This document shows positions 1-10,345 of a DNA stretch of 64,000 nucleotides, one piece after another. Positions within the stretch are counted from its first letter, which is position 1, and the number at the start of each line of letters is the position of its first letter. Source of the stretch: Carnegiea gigantea (Eukaryota > Streptophyta > Magnoliopsida > Caryophyllales > Cactaceae). The position numbers and the translations under genes were made by a program. The DNA lies in the NCBI GenBank assembly GCA_029747015.1, contig JAKOGI010001200.1, positions 32,501 to 96,500 of the forward strand, read 5' to 3'. The notes beneath the pieces were generated by a model, which ran no database searches, had not been told where the DNA came from, and saw only the letters and a list, made by a program, of their open reading frames with translations.

Positions 1-329
1 AAAACTCGACTTAATGACATATAATCTTTTGGATAATTACACGGCACATTTAATATAGGGTTAGGGATGAGTTGTGTACTTGTATTTGTAATTTACCAAC
101 TTTCTTAGTAAATTTAGAACTAACCCCATATAATTTTCCATTAATTATATACATAATATGTATAATCAATTAATTATTAACGTATGAATTAAAAAGAGAA
201 ATCTAGAATAAATGGATTTTTCTAATTAAAAGATTTTTATCTTTTAAATACAAGTTAAGAGTAATAAACTAAAGATGACTACATTAAAAACATACAATGA
301 TTCGAAATTAATCCAACTTGATTTATACC

Positions 330-703
330 CGATTCGATTTATACTTGACCCGATATTGAACCAAACATTGAGCTGAATCTCACCCGACCCAAATTACACT
401 TGACCAATACCTGATTCGAACTGGACTACTGTAGACAACTCAAAACAGACCTGACTCAAACTCCACCTGACCCCGAACCGAACCCGTACCGACCTGAACA
501 TGGTACTCGTAAGTGGCCCGAACCCGAACTTCAGCCGAACTGAATCGAACCCGACCCGAACATAGTTGACCCGAAAGTGACCCAAACGCGAACTTCACCT
601 GAACGAACCTGAACCCGACCTGAACATAGTTGACCCGAAAGTGACCCGAACCGAACTAAGATCCGACCCATACTCGACCCAAATGACCCATTTACCAGGT
701 CTA
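330..703. repeat. Degenerate CCCGAACCCGAC-rich repeat, hAT-like nonautonomous element remnant
   Basis: The stretch is an imperfect array of ACCCGAACCCGACCCGA-type words. Its right edge reads TTTACCAGGTCTA (691-703), the reverse complement of the left edge TAGACCTGGCAAA of a similar repeat at 26168. Related G-rich repeats lie at 29387-30487 and 32590-32910, and the 29387 copy has hAT-like ends and an 8-bp target duplication. I infer the same kind of nonautonomous hAT-like element. No matching left end or target duplication was found here, so the left limit is approximate. A short minus-strand reading frame through it is a low-complexity artefact. Confidence 0.5.
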
Positions 704-1394
704 TTTGCCACTAGGTTAAGACCTCATTAGTTGATATTGTACTCTTTACATGAGTGGTTTCACTCTGTTTTTATACAAGAGGGAGAATTTCTGTTTTTTG
801 GGGGGGGGGGGGCAGAAATTTTAATGTTCCTAAATTATGTATGCTATTGGGCTGAACTATTTTTTTTAACAGTAAAAAGATGATCATTTACAACGTTAAA
901 TTTGATTTTCAAATATTTTGGTTTTAATTTGATAAAAATCGTTATGTTTGAGTGATTAACATTTTAGTTACATGATCAACATTTTCCAAATGAGTTAACG
1001 TTGCATTCTGCATCGTGAGTTATGAATTTAGTCTAAATTTTAAAGTTCTTTTGTATCTCAATTGTTTGAGTTATGAATTTTGTCTAAATTTTAAAGTTCT
1101 TTTGTATCTCAATTCTAAACAATGAATGTAAGATCTAAGTGATGAATGTTTTTAATAGATGATGAATCCCTAATAAAAGACTTCTATTTTTAATTAATTA
1201 AACTTTTATTCACGTCATTAATATTTAATATCTTAAGTTCATCTTATGAAACTTTTTAAGAGGGATGCACCTTAAAGTTCTAAATCATGATTTTAATATG
1301 TGAATAATGAACCTATAGTTTCAAGTAATTTTTAAGCTGAGATTTTAATTAGGACATATTTGCTATGGGCATATTGCACTAGCTAATTGTTTTG
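704..1394. other. AT-rich spacer with a 51-bp tandem duplication and a G13 run
   Basis: No gene is visible. A 13-base run of G lies at 800-812. A 51-bp unit beginning GAGTTATGAATTT is repeated head to tail at 1017-1067 and 1068-1114, with only a few differences between the copies. Confidence 0.6.
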
Positions 1395-1920
1395 ACTAGC
1401 TCCAACTATATAACCACTCTTTGTAAATATTCCAAATTGCTCCAACCCACTCTAAACCACTCCAATGAATGTATAAATTTTAATCGCATGAATGACCATT
1501 TTTTTAAAAAAAGACAAAGATTGCTATTACACAATCGGAAAAAAAAAGTTAAAAAAATATAATTTCGTTTAAAAAATTATGGATGAAAAGTTCAAGAAAG
1601 ACAAAGATTGTGGCACAATTAACCTCAACTGAGATGAATAATTGCTGAGACATATTTGTTACAAGGTAATATTGACATTATTACCCTTCAATTTCATAAT
1701 ACCAACATCAATCACTAAGGAAAAAAGTGTAATTTTATGACTACAAACCCTAGAGCAAAGTTTTGAATTCTCGAACACTCTTTACCCCCCAAAAAAAGTC
1801 ATCTATAATTATGAACACTCAAAAATGCTCAAAAGTGCTCCCAACCTACTCCAACCCACTCCAATCTACTCCAACATGCTTTAGTCAGCTATAACCTACT
1901 CCTCCCCACTCTAATTTGTA
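1395..1920. repeat. Dispersed CTCCAACCCACTCCAA repeat family
   Basis: Words such as CTCCAACCCACTC and CTCCAACCTACTCC recur at 1439-1465 and 1835-1915. The same motif appears at about 5198 and 17045-17085, where it is followed by AATGCT...GAATAGGGCC. The arrangement suggests ends of a small nonautonomous DNA transposon family, but I could not define terminal repeats or target duplications. Confidence 0.35.
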
Positions 1921-1929
1921 GGAGTGGCA

Positions 1930-2460
1930 ATTTCACCTGCACCCAATGGATATTCACTCCACTCGATCCGAAAAGACTTGTAAAAATTCGAAATATATGG
2001 ATGATCGATGGATGATGGATGATAGTTTAACAGATTGGATTTGAGCTGGGTGAGGCCCCATCCAACCCATTACTCAATCCATCACCTGCTTAGTCATCCA
2101 CGTGTTCATCTCCTATTTACATTTAGTTTACTTTTTATATTCTCCTTTAAATTTTACTCATTTTTTGGACAATTATATTGTTAATTCTATAATTTTCGTC
2201 AAAATTAATATGACGACTATGATATTTATTCGTTTTTTGTACCTAAATTTTTTTTTTTTAAACTTTTCAAAAGCGAAAACTTACTTTTTATATAAGTTTT
2301 CTCACATATTACATATAAAAGTTTATCACCCGTTTACAATCCGATCCACCCATTTTCACCTCGCGGATGGTGGATAGATGGATTGAATTAGATTTTTGTG
2401 GATGATGGTTGGATCGATCAAGCGGATAGTGATGGATGCGAATGAAGGTTCACCCGACCT
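1930..2460. repeat. Degenerate GGATGGATGATGGAT repeat
   Basis: Both flanks of this segment are rich in GGATGGATG / CATCCATC words (1990-2100 and 2340-2430) with a T-rich core between them. It looks like a low-complexity DNA element of the same style as the GGGTTCGGGT repeats. A 91-codon frame through its T-rich core (2102-2377) has no protein-like features and is not called as a gene. Confidence 0.35.
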
Positions 2461-4002
2461 GAAGCCAATTCAAGCACCTACCTTTGCCCTTCTCTTGTCT
2501 ATGGCTTGTTGGGTTCTCATTGGTGCTTCCGGAGCAAAACCGCCATGGCCATAGCTACACCACCGGCGTGTGCAGTTGTAGAGATGCAGCAAACTCTATT
2601 TGAAACCCTAACCCAATTTGGTGAGGTAATTTTTAGTTGAACTTTTATTTACTCATGTAGTTGTCAATATAGTATTTCAAACCCTAAGCCCAGATCTATA
2701 CAAGCACCTTCGTTTACCCTTCAATATTTCAAATCTTCATATTTCTGGCTTTTTTCCCAGTTCCCCTAAGCCTAAGTAAAGGTAATTTTGGTTTTCATGT
2801 GTGTTTTTGATTTAGTGATTCCAGTCATCTAGTTGTATATGTTTATTTAAGTGATTATGGTGATCTGGTTGTATGCTTGGTTTAGTAATTGTAGCTGTAT
2901 TTCTTCTTCATATATGTATATGTTTAATTGCAAAACAGATTGGGGATCAATGAAGTCAATTTCGAAGCTTTGAGATGGAATTTGGTGCATCAGTTAGCAA
3001 TTTAGCAATTGAGTAGTTTGTTTAAGTTCTATATATCTAATTCTATATATTTCTTACAAAATTCAATTCCAATAATCTATGAGCATAAGTATTATATTGC
3101 TGGTCTGTGAATCATGTATAAAACTATCATGAAGGAACCAAAAATTGCAGCTTCATGAACGTTACAAGTCCTAAAACTATCGTTAATTATGGATTTTATT
3201 TCAGATCTTTCAATTCATTGCCCTATAAACTTCAAAATATGACTTGTTCTTTTTTGACATCTCTGCCTCCCCAATTCTCTTTCAAATTCTCTTTAGGTTC
3301 TAGACCTCCCAAATCATTCATATAGTTAATGAGATTGCTTAATTGTACAACTATTCTTGCTTCTCAAATCGATGGTCTCACAAGTAGAGAATGGTCCAAT
3401 CAAAGAGGTACATGTAATTTCTTTTCTATTGTTAGATTTAAATGTGTGTTATATGCTATTTGAGGGGATTCACCTCATCCAATAATGATTGAATCCCTTT
3501 TGGGTTTATCAAGGATTTTGTGATCTTTTTTATTTTGTTGTGACACCCCTCAAGGAGTATGTGTATGTCTTGTGGTACGCCTGCCATTGGTGCTATTTAT
3601 AAAAGAGTTATATACTATGGTAATTGGATTGTCTTCAGCTTCTATATTTTCCTACTTTCATGTTTAAGGATTGGAGTTCACTTCTTATAATTGAAGTTTA
3701 TTATTGCTACGCTTTTGTGATTATGATGGCACAAATTCACTTTGTATGTCTCAAAAGCACAGTGTGTTGGATCTTATTCCTTTAAAGCTTGATATTCCTG
3801 GTCTTCTATTGGATTGTTAAAAGTCATATTCATATATCTTTTCTTCATTAAAGGGCATTTGTAGATTGTATGCTTTGACCATAAATGTTCTTAGATTATT
3901 TTATAAGGATGCTACTACCTACTAGGTGCAGATTAGCGATATGGATTTTACATCAACTAAGGAGAGACTCAAAGCCAACTGTTTATTTAGTTATTAGTTC
4001 TA
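2461..4002. other. Unannotated spacer; one possible short exon at 2544-2625
   Basis: A small region of higher GC content (2500-2625) contains ATGGCCATAGCTACACC, which opens a 27-codon frame up to a good donor-like GAG|GTAATT at 2625/2626. This could be a first exon of an unrecognised gene. No convincing downstream exon could be linked to it, so this is a weak call. The rest is T-rich and intron-like, with no recognisable coding sequence. Confidence 0.15.
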
Positions 4003-4158
4003 AAATGCACATAAGTTACTTTGCACTTTTGACATATATACGTATACGACTAGGAGGCATGGGGGCTGCCTTTTTCTATAACCCCTTCCATGGGGCCCCC
4101 ATGCCTCCTAGTTGTATACGTATATCTATCAAAAGTGCAAAGTAACTTATGTGCATTT
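4003..4158. repeat. Near-perfect 63-bp inverted repeat (foldback) with 30-base loop
   Basis: Arm 4003-4065 begins AAATGCACATAAGTTACTTT and is matched by the reverse complement of 4096-4158 at 60 of 63 positions. The three mismatches fall in the GACATATAT and ATACGAC parts. The central 30 bases (4066-4095) form the loop. Transcription in either direction would give a long, almost perfect hairpin. No target-site duplication flanks it, so it is not an obvious MITE. Candidates are a young microRNA or siRNA foldback locus, or a transposon palindrome that has lost its flanks. A short plus-strand frame (3885-4145) that runs through it is fortuitous. Confidence 0.85.
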
Positions 4159-4879
4159 GTGTGAGTTGATGCTTTCTTAACGTTCCTTACATGTACTTAA
4201 TCTTCGAGACTATTATACTAAATGACCATATAGCATCTTCAGATAATGTCTGCTCTTTTTTTTTGACATAGGCAAGTTCCCTCTGGATTGATAAGTGGGG
4301 TGACTTACCTTCTTTTTGTTCTACTGAAAAATGAGTATGATGTAGAGTGTGACTATAAGAAATTTGGGATTTGAAGAAATTAGAGAAAATAGAACCATTT
4401 TAGCATGTTTGCATCTTGGCATTACTACATTTGGTCATCTATGATATTATATAATTGTCTAACTTTCTTTTCTTTTTGTTTATTGATGGAATAATTGTCA
4501 TGTGCCTAAAGTGTTTCACCATAAGAAGAAGATGGAAGGCTTGTCCCAAGGACTCAGTTTGATGGTTTTTTTTTTGGGCTTTTTTGCTTTTTTTTTTTTT
4601 TGTAATTTGCAAGAAAAAATCCATATTTTGGATTTGAGTGCATGCATATAAATTTGATGAGTTTGGTAATGTGGATGATGTATTACATATATGTACACTT
4701 ATTTGTGGGTGATTAAAGCCTAGTTAGTGCAAAATATGAATTTTCATTGGAAATATTGGAAAGTGGGAGTGTTGTTTATGCATATAACTAGCGATGAATG
4801 TCATATTATAAGAAATTATAATGTTGTCAATTGATGGTTATTAATAAAAATTACTTTTGCCTTTATCTTGGTTCAAACT
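4159..4879. other. AT-rich spacer, no recognised content
   Basis: Poly-T tracts lie at 4259-4265, 4567-4576 and 4589-4601. Short minus-strand frames here consist of lysine runs caused by these tracts. No gene is supported. Confidence 0.6.
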
Positions 4880-5138
4880 ATTGCAATAGATAGAGGAAGT
4901 GTTGCCTTGGCATTCACTTACAACCGTTGCAACAATAAGACTTATTGCAATGGTTTTTACACTCTATTGCAATAGTTGCAAGAACTGTTACCTTAGAACT
5001 AAAAACCATTGCATTAGCTCTAATGCAACACCCACTAAATGCTACGCCAACAAAACAGTTGCGCTAGACCTGTTGCAACAGTTTATGTGCCGATGGCAAC
5101 AATTTTGTCCATTGCCAAAGGCTAATTTTAGTGTAGTA
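4880..5138 (+). mobile_element. CACTA-like element end with TTGCAACAGTT subterminal repeats
   Basis: The words TTGCAACA, TTGCAATGG and TTGCAATAG are repeated in both orientations, as in the subterminal arrays of plant En/Spm (CACTA) elements. The segment stops at TTTTAGTGTAGT (5127-5138), one base short of the usual CACTA right end ...TAGTGTAGTG. The opposite end was not found, so this is a fragment or small nonautonomous element. The 107-codon frame across it has no protein features. Confidence 0.5.
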
Positions 5139-5449
5139 ACCTTTCATAACTTGCTAACTATTGATCCAAAACCTTCCCGCTCTAAGACATTTCATATCGC
5201 TCCAACCTATATGCTCCTCTAAAATGCTCATGAAGAATAGGCCCTTAGTATTTGCAATAAGTAACTCTTAGGTGCCTAAGTTTTTTAGTAACTATTTGTA
5301 GGCCCCTAGAATTTGAGATCTAATTTTGGGGTACCTTATGTTTTCAGGTAACCAATTTTTAGGTTATTTTTCTTATTATTTTAGTCCTTGAACTTTTAGA
5401 AATTGCAGAAAGGCCCCTACTTTGGGTAAACTATGCAAATAAGCTATTT
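5139..5449. other. Spacer between CACTA fragment and virus copy
   Basis: It contains one more copy of the CTCCAACC...AATGCTC...GAATAGGCCC motif (5198-5245). No gene was seen. Confidence 0.5.
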
Positions 5450-5959
5450 TATGCTTGTTTTTAACGATTTAACTTCTTATAAAGACTTTACTGATACTAG
5501 TTATCACAATCTACTACTTGTATCATAAATATTATATTTTCTATGATTAACGGCCCAGCCCACCTTAGTTAGCAAAATAATTAAAATTTAATTAGAAAGT
5601 TTTAACCATTAGCTGAACTTAGTCGGCGCTGGACTCTAGCATTCCTCTAGCTTCCGGTTTACAGAGATTGCTAATTTTAACCCCACCTTTCTTAGATCAG
5701 GCACAGTATAGATCTGTTTTGTTTCCTACCTCAGACCGTAGTCACTAATCAAGTTTTAAGTATTTTAAAGAATAGTGAGACTTTAATCAGGAAATTATAA
5801 TATTTAGGACATAAGGTTCAATTGAATAACGCTCTCTACTGAAAAACTTCTTTTATTGAAAACTTGAAAATAAAAATATTACAATGGAAAACTTGAAGAG
5901 GGACTTAAGCTAAGATCATTAGAGATGCTTGCTCACAGAGAAATGGAGAATTTCGACTT

Positions 5960-6110
5960 CTCTTGTGCTCAAGAATGCTCAAATGACCGTGTCCCTTTTT
6001 AGCACTCAGCCTCTCCTTTTATAGAGGGTTGGGGGTACATAGGATATCCTAATGGCTACATACTGAATTTTCACATGGCTACAGTGCATATTGATTTTTC
6101 ACTTGGCCAC
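5960..6110 (-). promoter_or_regulatory. Pararetroviral promoter with TATA box, copy 1
   Basis: On the minus strand CTATAAAAGGAG (about 6015-6026) is a good plant TATA box. It is followed by AGGCTGAGTGCT, then a transcribed region and AATAAA about 150 bases further on (near 5850). The position after the last viral ORF and before the leader fits the pregenomic RNA promoter of caulimovirids. The same block is recognisable in copy 2 at 21720-21760, where the TATA box is mutated. Activity is unknown. Confidence 0.55.
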
Positions 6111-6121
6111 AATACACTGCT

Positions 6122-6313
6122 TTATTTTACAAATTTGGCACTTGTCAAAATAGTACAATAATGGAGTAACAACTTTTCAAAGCTTTTAATGATGACAAGA
6201 CTAATCATCATTATTGAGATTCTACATGCTTTATGTCTAATTATATCTTCTAGATCATCATTATCTAGATAATCATTAAAATCTTTATCTAATTGAAGAT
6301 GTTCTGGGTCCAT
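6122..6313 (-). CDS. Small ORF downstream of the viral polyprotein, function unknown
   Basis: A 63-codon frame starts MDPEHLQLDKDFNDY and is acidic at first (DNDDLEDII). The same start is conserved in copy 2 at about 21452, with related sequence for some 30 residues before a stop there. Conservation of the start in two otherwise degraded copies suggests it was a real viral ORF, or the beginning of a longer one now truncated. No family is recognised. Its position, between the polymerase region and the promoter, is that of the transactivator ORF in several caulimovirid genera, but there is no sequence evidence for that role. Confidence 0.4.
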   Translation of the reverse strand: MDPEHLQLDKDFNDYLDNDDLEDIIRHKACRISIMMISLVIIKSFEKLLLHYCTILTSAKFVK

Positions 6314-6329
6314 TTCTCAGATAACTCTA

Positions 6330-6960
6330 GAAGATATTTCTTTCCTTTTTTTGATAAGAATTTTCTGGCTCTAACATCAAAAAGATAATCAAAAACATTT
6401 TTTGAAGTCGCTCCCTATGTCTTCATATATTCACTACACTTATTATGATAAGAGAAAGTAGCATTTCCGAGTGTTTTTCCTCGTTCAATTAATCTCTAAC
6501 TCCGTTGATAGATGTTGAAAAATTCAGTGGCTCTTGCTAAAGCAGAATCAGTAACTGATTCTCAATGTTCTAGATTCTATTCTTATTGTCGATCTTCGGG
6601 ATCGTTGAAATCAACTATCTGTACAAGATAATGAGCCGGTTTGGCTTTTCCATTTTCATACTCGATTAGTGCATAATGTACCTTCGCATATAGACATATG
6701 TTATTTGGGATTTTTGTTAGACTATCAGGAGATGTAAGAATCCAATGGATCTTCTTAAACATGCATTGTTGGAATTTAATTAGTGCTGAGAAAAATGGGA
6801 ACTTCGAATCTGGGAACTCCATAAATAAACTACCATCTTGTGCTCCCAGGCTTTCATGACAGGGTCGTTTGATGAGAGTGAATTTGTTGGAAAACTAATA
6901 CTACCAACTCCAGACCTATGCATATCATTCACTGAATCATTTTTCTTGGACATAGGAACT
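6330..6960 (-). pseudogene. C-terminal region of the viral polyprotein after RNase H
   Basis: Sequence continues in protein-like style beyond RNase H in two alternating frames. One fragment (6583-6822) holds 79 open codons with an FDSK/FPFFSALIKFQ-type start and ends ...VDFNDPEDRQ. A shorter piece near 6340-6410 matches copy 2 (21370-21450). A frameshift near 6820 and another near 6580 separate the fragments. The region is not recognised as a known domain. It may be an extension of the polymerase or the start of a separate downstream protein. Confidence 0.45.
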
Positions 6961-7640
6961 TATTTTTTCCTGAATATCATAAGGACGTTTAAGATAATTA
7001 GCTTGTAACTCCAGAGGGGAAAATCTTTGGGCTATTAAGTAGGCAGAAGATAGCAGACCAAAATATGATCTACTTTTTGTATGGAATTCGAAATTGTTAA
7101 TAAGAACTTTACTAGAAGGAGTAACCTGTTCTAATAGTAATGGCACTTTATTATGGATTTCTCCCTTTTCTAGCAGGAGTTCTGCTTTGATGATCACCAT
7201 TGGTGAGTCTCTAGTTAAACTATCTACTAGAGAATTTTTTGATCCTAGTATATATTCAACAGAGAACAAAACTGGTTAAACCATAATTGCCAACACAGGA
7301 GTCGCCCTTGCACGTGCATATTTGATAAATTCTTTTTCATAAAACTAAGTATTCCTTTGCAATCAATTCGAATAAGAAAAGGTTTGGGAGCTCAAAAGGT
7401 AAGAAACTTTTCAATTCCCCTTATGGCTGCAAGAATTTCTTTTTCCATCGTGGAATAGTTGCATTATGCTTTATTAGAACTTCCACTGCGATATTTGTAG
7501 AGTTTTTCTCCTTCTTTGATTTTGAGTATCACACTCTAATGCTCATTGCTGGCATCTGTCTTAAGAACTAAATCATCTCCTTCATTTGGCAAATTAAGAG
7601 CATGAAGATTTTTACACATCTTTTGAAGTTTTGAATAATC
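6937..7640 (-). pseudogene. Viral RNase H domain remnant
   Basis: On the minus strand the region following the RT has RNase H character: a TDAS-like start near 7560, an invariant-type glutamate segment (ME.EILAAI) near 7445, and a final segment with ILGSKNSLVDSLTRD (7210-7269), which carries the last acidic residue of the active site. RNase H would degrade the RNA strand during reverse transcription. In-frame stops occur near 7270 and 7390, so the domain cannot be made as one piece. The open fragment 6937-7269 (110 codons) covers its end and the following linker. Confidence 0.65.
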
Positions 7641-7739
7641 TTTGTATTATTAGTGGTCCATGTCCAACTTACTTCTTTCTTGAGTTTCTACTGCAATGGT
7701 TTTCTCCATTTAGCTAGATCTTTAATGAAATCTGAAACA

Positions 7740-8450
7740 TAAGGCATCCAAGAAACCTTTCTAGCTACTTCCTATCTTCAATTATTTTAGGAAAATTCTC
7801 TATTTTTTCCAGAATATGCTTTTGTAAGATCATTTGTCTAGTTTTATTTCTAAGGCCTAAGAACTTAATTTCTTATTTAGCATAGATGCACTTGTTCTTA
7901 CAAAGTATAATACCATGATAAATGCATCTTTCGGTGATAGCTAAGACATCATCTTTGTGCTGTTCTATCGTTTTAGAGAAGATAAGGATATCATCAATGT
8001 AAACCAATGATTAACGTCTTTGAAGATGTTATCCATTCTTCTTTGGAATATTTGAGGTGTTTTTTTAGGACCAAATGACATTACTATCCATTCATAATAT
8101 CCTTATGGGGCACTAAATGCAGTTAAAAGAATGCTTTCCTTATTTATTTTTATTTGCCAATATTCGCTTTTGCAATCTATTTTCAAGAACCAAGAGGCTC
8201 CTTGAATTCTGTTGAAAAGAACTGTTTTGTTAAGAATATAATAACCGTAAAGATAGTATTATCATTAAGCTTTTTGTACTTGATCACCATTCTTGCTTTT
8301 CCTCCTTTTTCTTCTGCATAATTTCTTACCATGAAAGCGGGACAGGTGTGAGGACTCTTACTTTTCTTGATTAATCCTTTATCAAATTCTTGAATATCTT
8401 GGTGTGTATACACCATTTGTTTCACTCGAATAATAGTGTTGGGATTTAAT
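7740..8450 (-). pseudogene. Viral reverse transcriptase remnant with YIDDI motif
   Basis: The minus strand encodes a caulimovirid-type RT. The N-terminal part (8183-8425) shows the proline/serine-rich SPHTCPAF and KARMVI.YKKLND segments of RT motifs 1-2. Encoded YIDDIL, the catalytic metal-binding box, lies at about 7984-8004, and the thumb/connection sequence follows. The domain copies pregenomic RNA into DNA in this family. A frameshift near 8215 and stops near 8020, 7880 and 7740 inactivate it. Assignment to Caulimoviridae rather than Ty3/Gypsy rests on the surrounding order (coat, movement, protease, absence of integrase and LTRs). Confidence 0.75.
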
Positions 8451-8736
8451 AAGGTGATTTTAGTAAATGTCTTATATTTATCCCAAAATTTTAGAGGATT
8501 GTCATAGTAGAGTTCTTTGCATAGTTTTTTTTTTTTTTTTTTGGTTGTTGGACAATCTGCTCTTTAATAGATATTTCGAGTAATGAAATTGTTAATGCTA
8601 CCTCTTATTGTGCCAGCATTGCCTTCTCACCACAGTGGCTGCGTGTAAATTCAATTTTTTGATGAGTGTAAGCCTTGCTCAACTTTTCAGTATAAACTGA
8701 GTGACCATTAATTGTGAATATTATTTGGTTTATGGT

Positions 8737-9372
8737 CTATGTGCATGAACAATATAATCTCTGGAAATTATTTTCAATAATCATGTCATGAGAGGGTTGA
8801 TCAGTAGTCCTTAGAACTAGTATAATGCATTGAATTCCTCCTAATCTTATGGATAACCCTTCTTTGACTTCATTGTGACTCATAATACTATTATCAGTTA
8901 TTCTTACTTGTAAAGAATTTTTAACTCTTTTCCACATAAACTTTGGAAATAATGATCTTTTTTCCAAGCATACAGAACAACCGCTATCTATGTATGCACA
9001 TAACTCATATTTATTATATCCCTCTAAGCATACGTTCATTGGGATATAGATACTATTAGGATTTGTGTTAGTGACTTCATAGCATATCTCCATAGTCATG
9101 TTTTTGACTAATTCATCTTCATAAATTAGTTCACCAACAGTTCTTATTTTGTACCTAATGACCTTTTTTTCTAGACTCATGCTTCGGTCCACACTGGGTC
9201 TTGCAGATTCAAAACTCATTCTACTTGCTTCACTAGTCATACTAGTTGTATCATCCTCTTTAGGCTCTACTTTAGTTGATGAAGATCCTTCTCCCCATTT
9301 TGATCTCATACTCATTCTTCTTAATAATTGGGGTTTAATAGTTATTTTACCATTCTCATCAATTTTTATCAT
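8737..9372 (-). pseudogene. Viral aspartic protease region
   Basis: This is the longest open stretch of copy 1 (211 codons). A charged linker comes first (SMRSKWGEGSS, EPKEDDTTSM, about residues 15-75). The retropepsin core follows, with active-site YIDSGCSVC at about residues 127-135, where the usual DTG/DSG triad is preserved as DSG, and a downstream flap and DMII.NNF segment near residues 196-205 that corresponds to the conserved end of the caulimovirid protease. It would cut the viral polyprotein. The frame is open from 9372 but has lost its connection to the upstream region through stops around 9400-9640. Confidence 0.7.
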
Positions 9373-9639
9373 ATTTTTTTTGTTAATCTTTGTAGGGTTG
9401 GCAAAGCTAGATATCCATGATCAATCAATTTTTATTTTCTCTGGATTGGATTTAATCCTTTAGATCTTTTGCATAGGGGTAGGACTTTCAAACTTCTCTG
9501 CCTCTATCATTGTGACCTTGGTCTTCGGATCTATAGTATTATCTAGTTATCATAAAATATTCTTAATGGATATCCTCATGTTTTCATATCCATTCCAATT
9601 GTTTTTATTTTAAGGGATAGGAAATTTTTAGCAAATTCA

Positions 9640-9912
9640 TCTTTTGACTCACATAATATCCAGGTCGACAATTGAATGCTACCAATCCGTAGCATAAGTT
9701 GATCTTGATCCTTCTAATAATTTAATTATTAAATTTGGTATGCCTAATATCACATAGCAATGCATAAAGATTAATATCTTTACCATAATATTGTAATGGG
9801 GTAATTTGAACTTGAGCACTTTCAACATGGATATACCTATCCTTTCTATCTTTGTTATGCTTAAAGATATTTTCCTAATTAACGAGATTACCTTTTGCCA
9901 CATCATACTCAC
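9640..9912 (-). pseudogene. Movement-protein-like core between zinc knuckle and protease
   Basis: In the frame offset from the open 77-codon fragment, the minus strand encodes a YIHV...QVQITPL segment, a G.DINLY.LLCD.RH segment and an NLCYG..AFN..PG segment. These are spaced like the central beta-strand region of caulimovirid 30K-superfamily movement proteins, which bind nucleic acid and modify plasmodesmata. One in-frame stop lies within it, at about 9720. Placement after the coat region, rather than before it, matches the polyprotein order reported for cavemoviruses and solendoviruses. The call rests on pattern, not alignment. Confidence 0.5.
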
Positions 9913-10345
9913 AATCTTTGATTTCTAGATCTCCTTCTATCACCTCGCAAACATACTTACTCTTCAATTAAAAGATAATTTTTTTATAGATCATATCCTT
10001 CTGGATTATAGGAAGAACCCAATCTCCTTTAACTTCCTCGTTATTATTGTCTACAACAAACTCTTCTCCTTGAAGATCACCAAGACTAACTGAGCTACTT
10101 TCCATCATATAACTTGTTTCTTCATAATCACTTTCTTCATATTCATTGTCCAAGATAATTTCGACAATCTCTTTGTTGTTATTTAGGGCTAGGTCTAATG
10201 CCTTATCTTCATAAAGCTCAACATAATCTTGGCTACCCAAGGTCTTCATAAGCTTGTTATTTTTCTTATTTTTGCATTCATTAGCATAATGTCCTACCTC
10301 TCCACTTGTCCACCATTTACAGTTATTTTTTCCTACAGGACAATA
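9913..10345 (-). pseudogene. Coat-protein zinc knuckle and acidic linker of the virus
   Basis: At about 10268-10330 the minus strand encodes a C-x2-W/C-x-x-GH-x4-C knuckle (visible GHYANEC, with C.WWTSGE in place of the usual second cysteine), flanked by lysine-rich sequence. This is typical of the C-terminal end of caulimovirid coat proteins, which bind RNA. An acidic linker of 93 codons follows (9968-10249; LDNEYEESDYEE). The apparent loss of the second zinc cysteine (C to W) is consistent with decay. Confidence 0.6.

Noticed and set aside
394..585. Minus-strand reading frame rich in F/V/R/S
   Set aside because: It is created by the ACCCGAACCCGA repeat; the same kind of frame appears in every G-rich repeat of this family.
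300..710. Telomere-like or interstitial telomeric repeat
   Set aside because: The words are CCCGAA/CCCGAC, not the plant telomere unit CCCTAAA, and the related copy at 29387 is clearly a transposon.
2102..2377. 91-codon plus-strand frame, very Phe/Ile/Tyr-rich
   Set aside because: T-rich composition inside a degenerate repeat explains it; no domain or signal features.
4899..5222. 107-codon frame with several cysteines
   Set aside because: It overlaps CACTA-type TTGCAA subterminal repeats and has no conserved motif; chance ORF.
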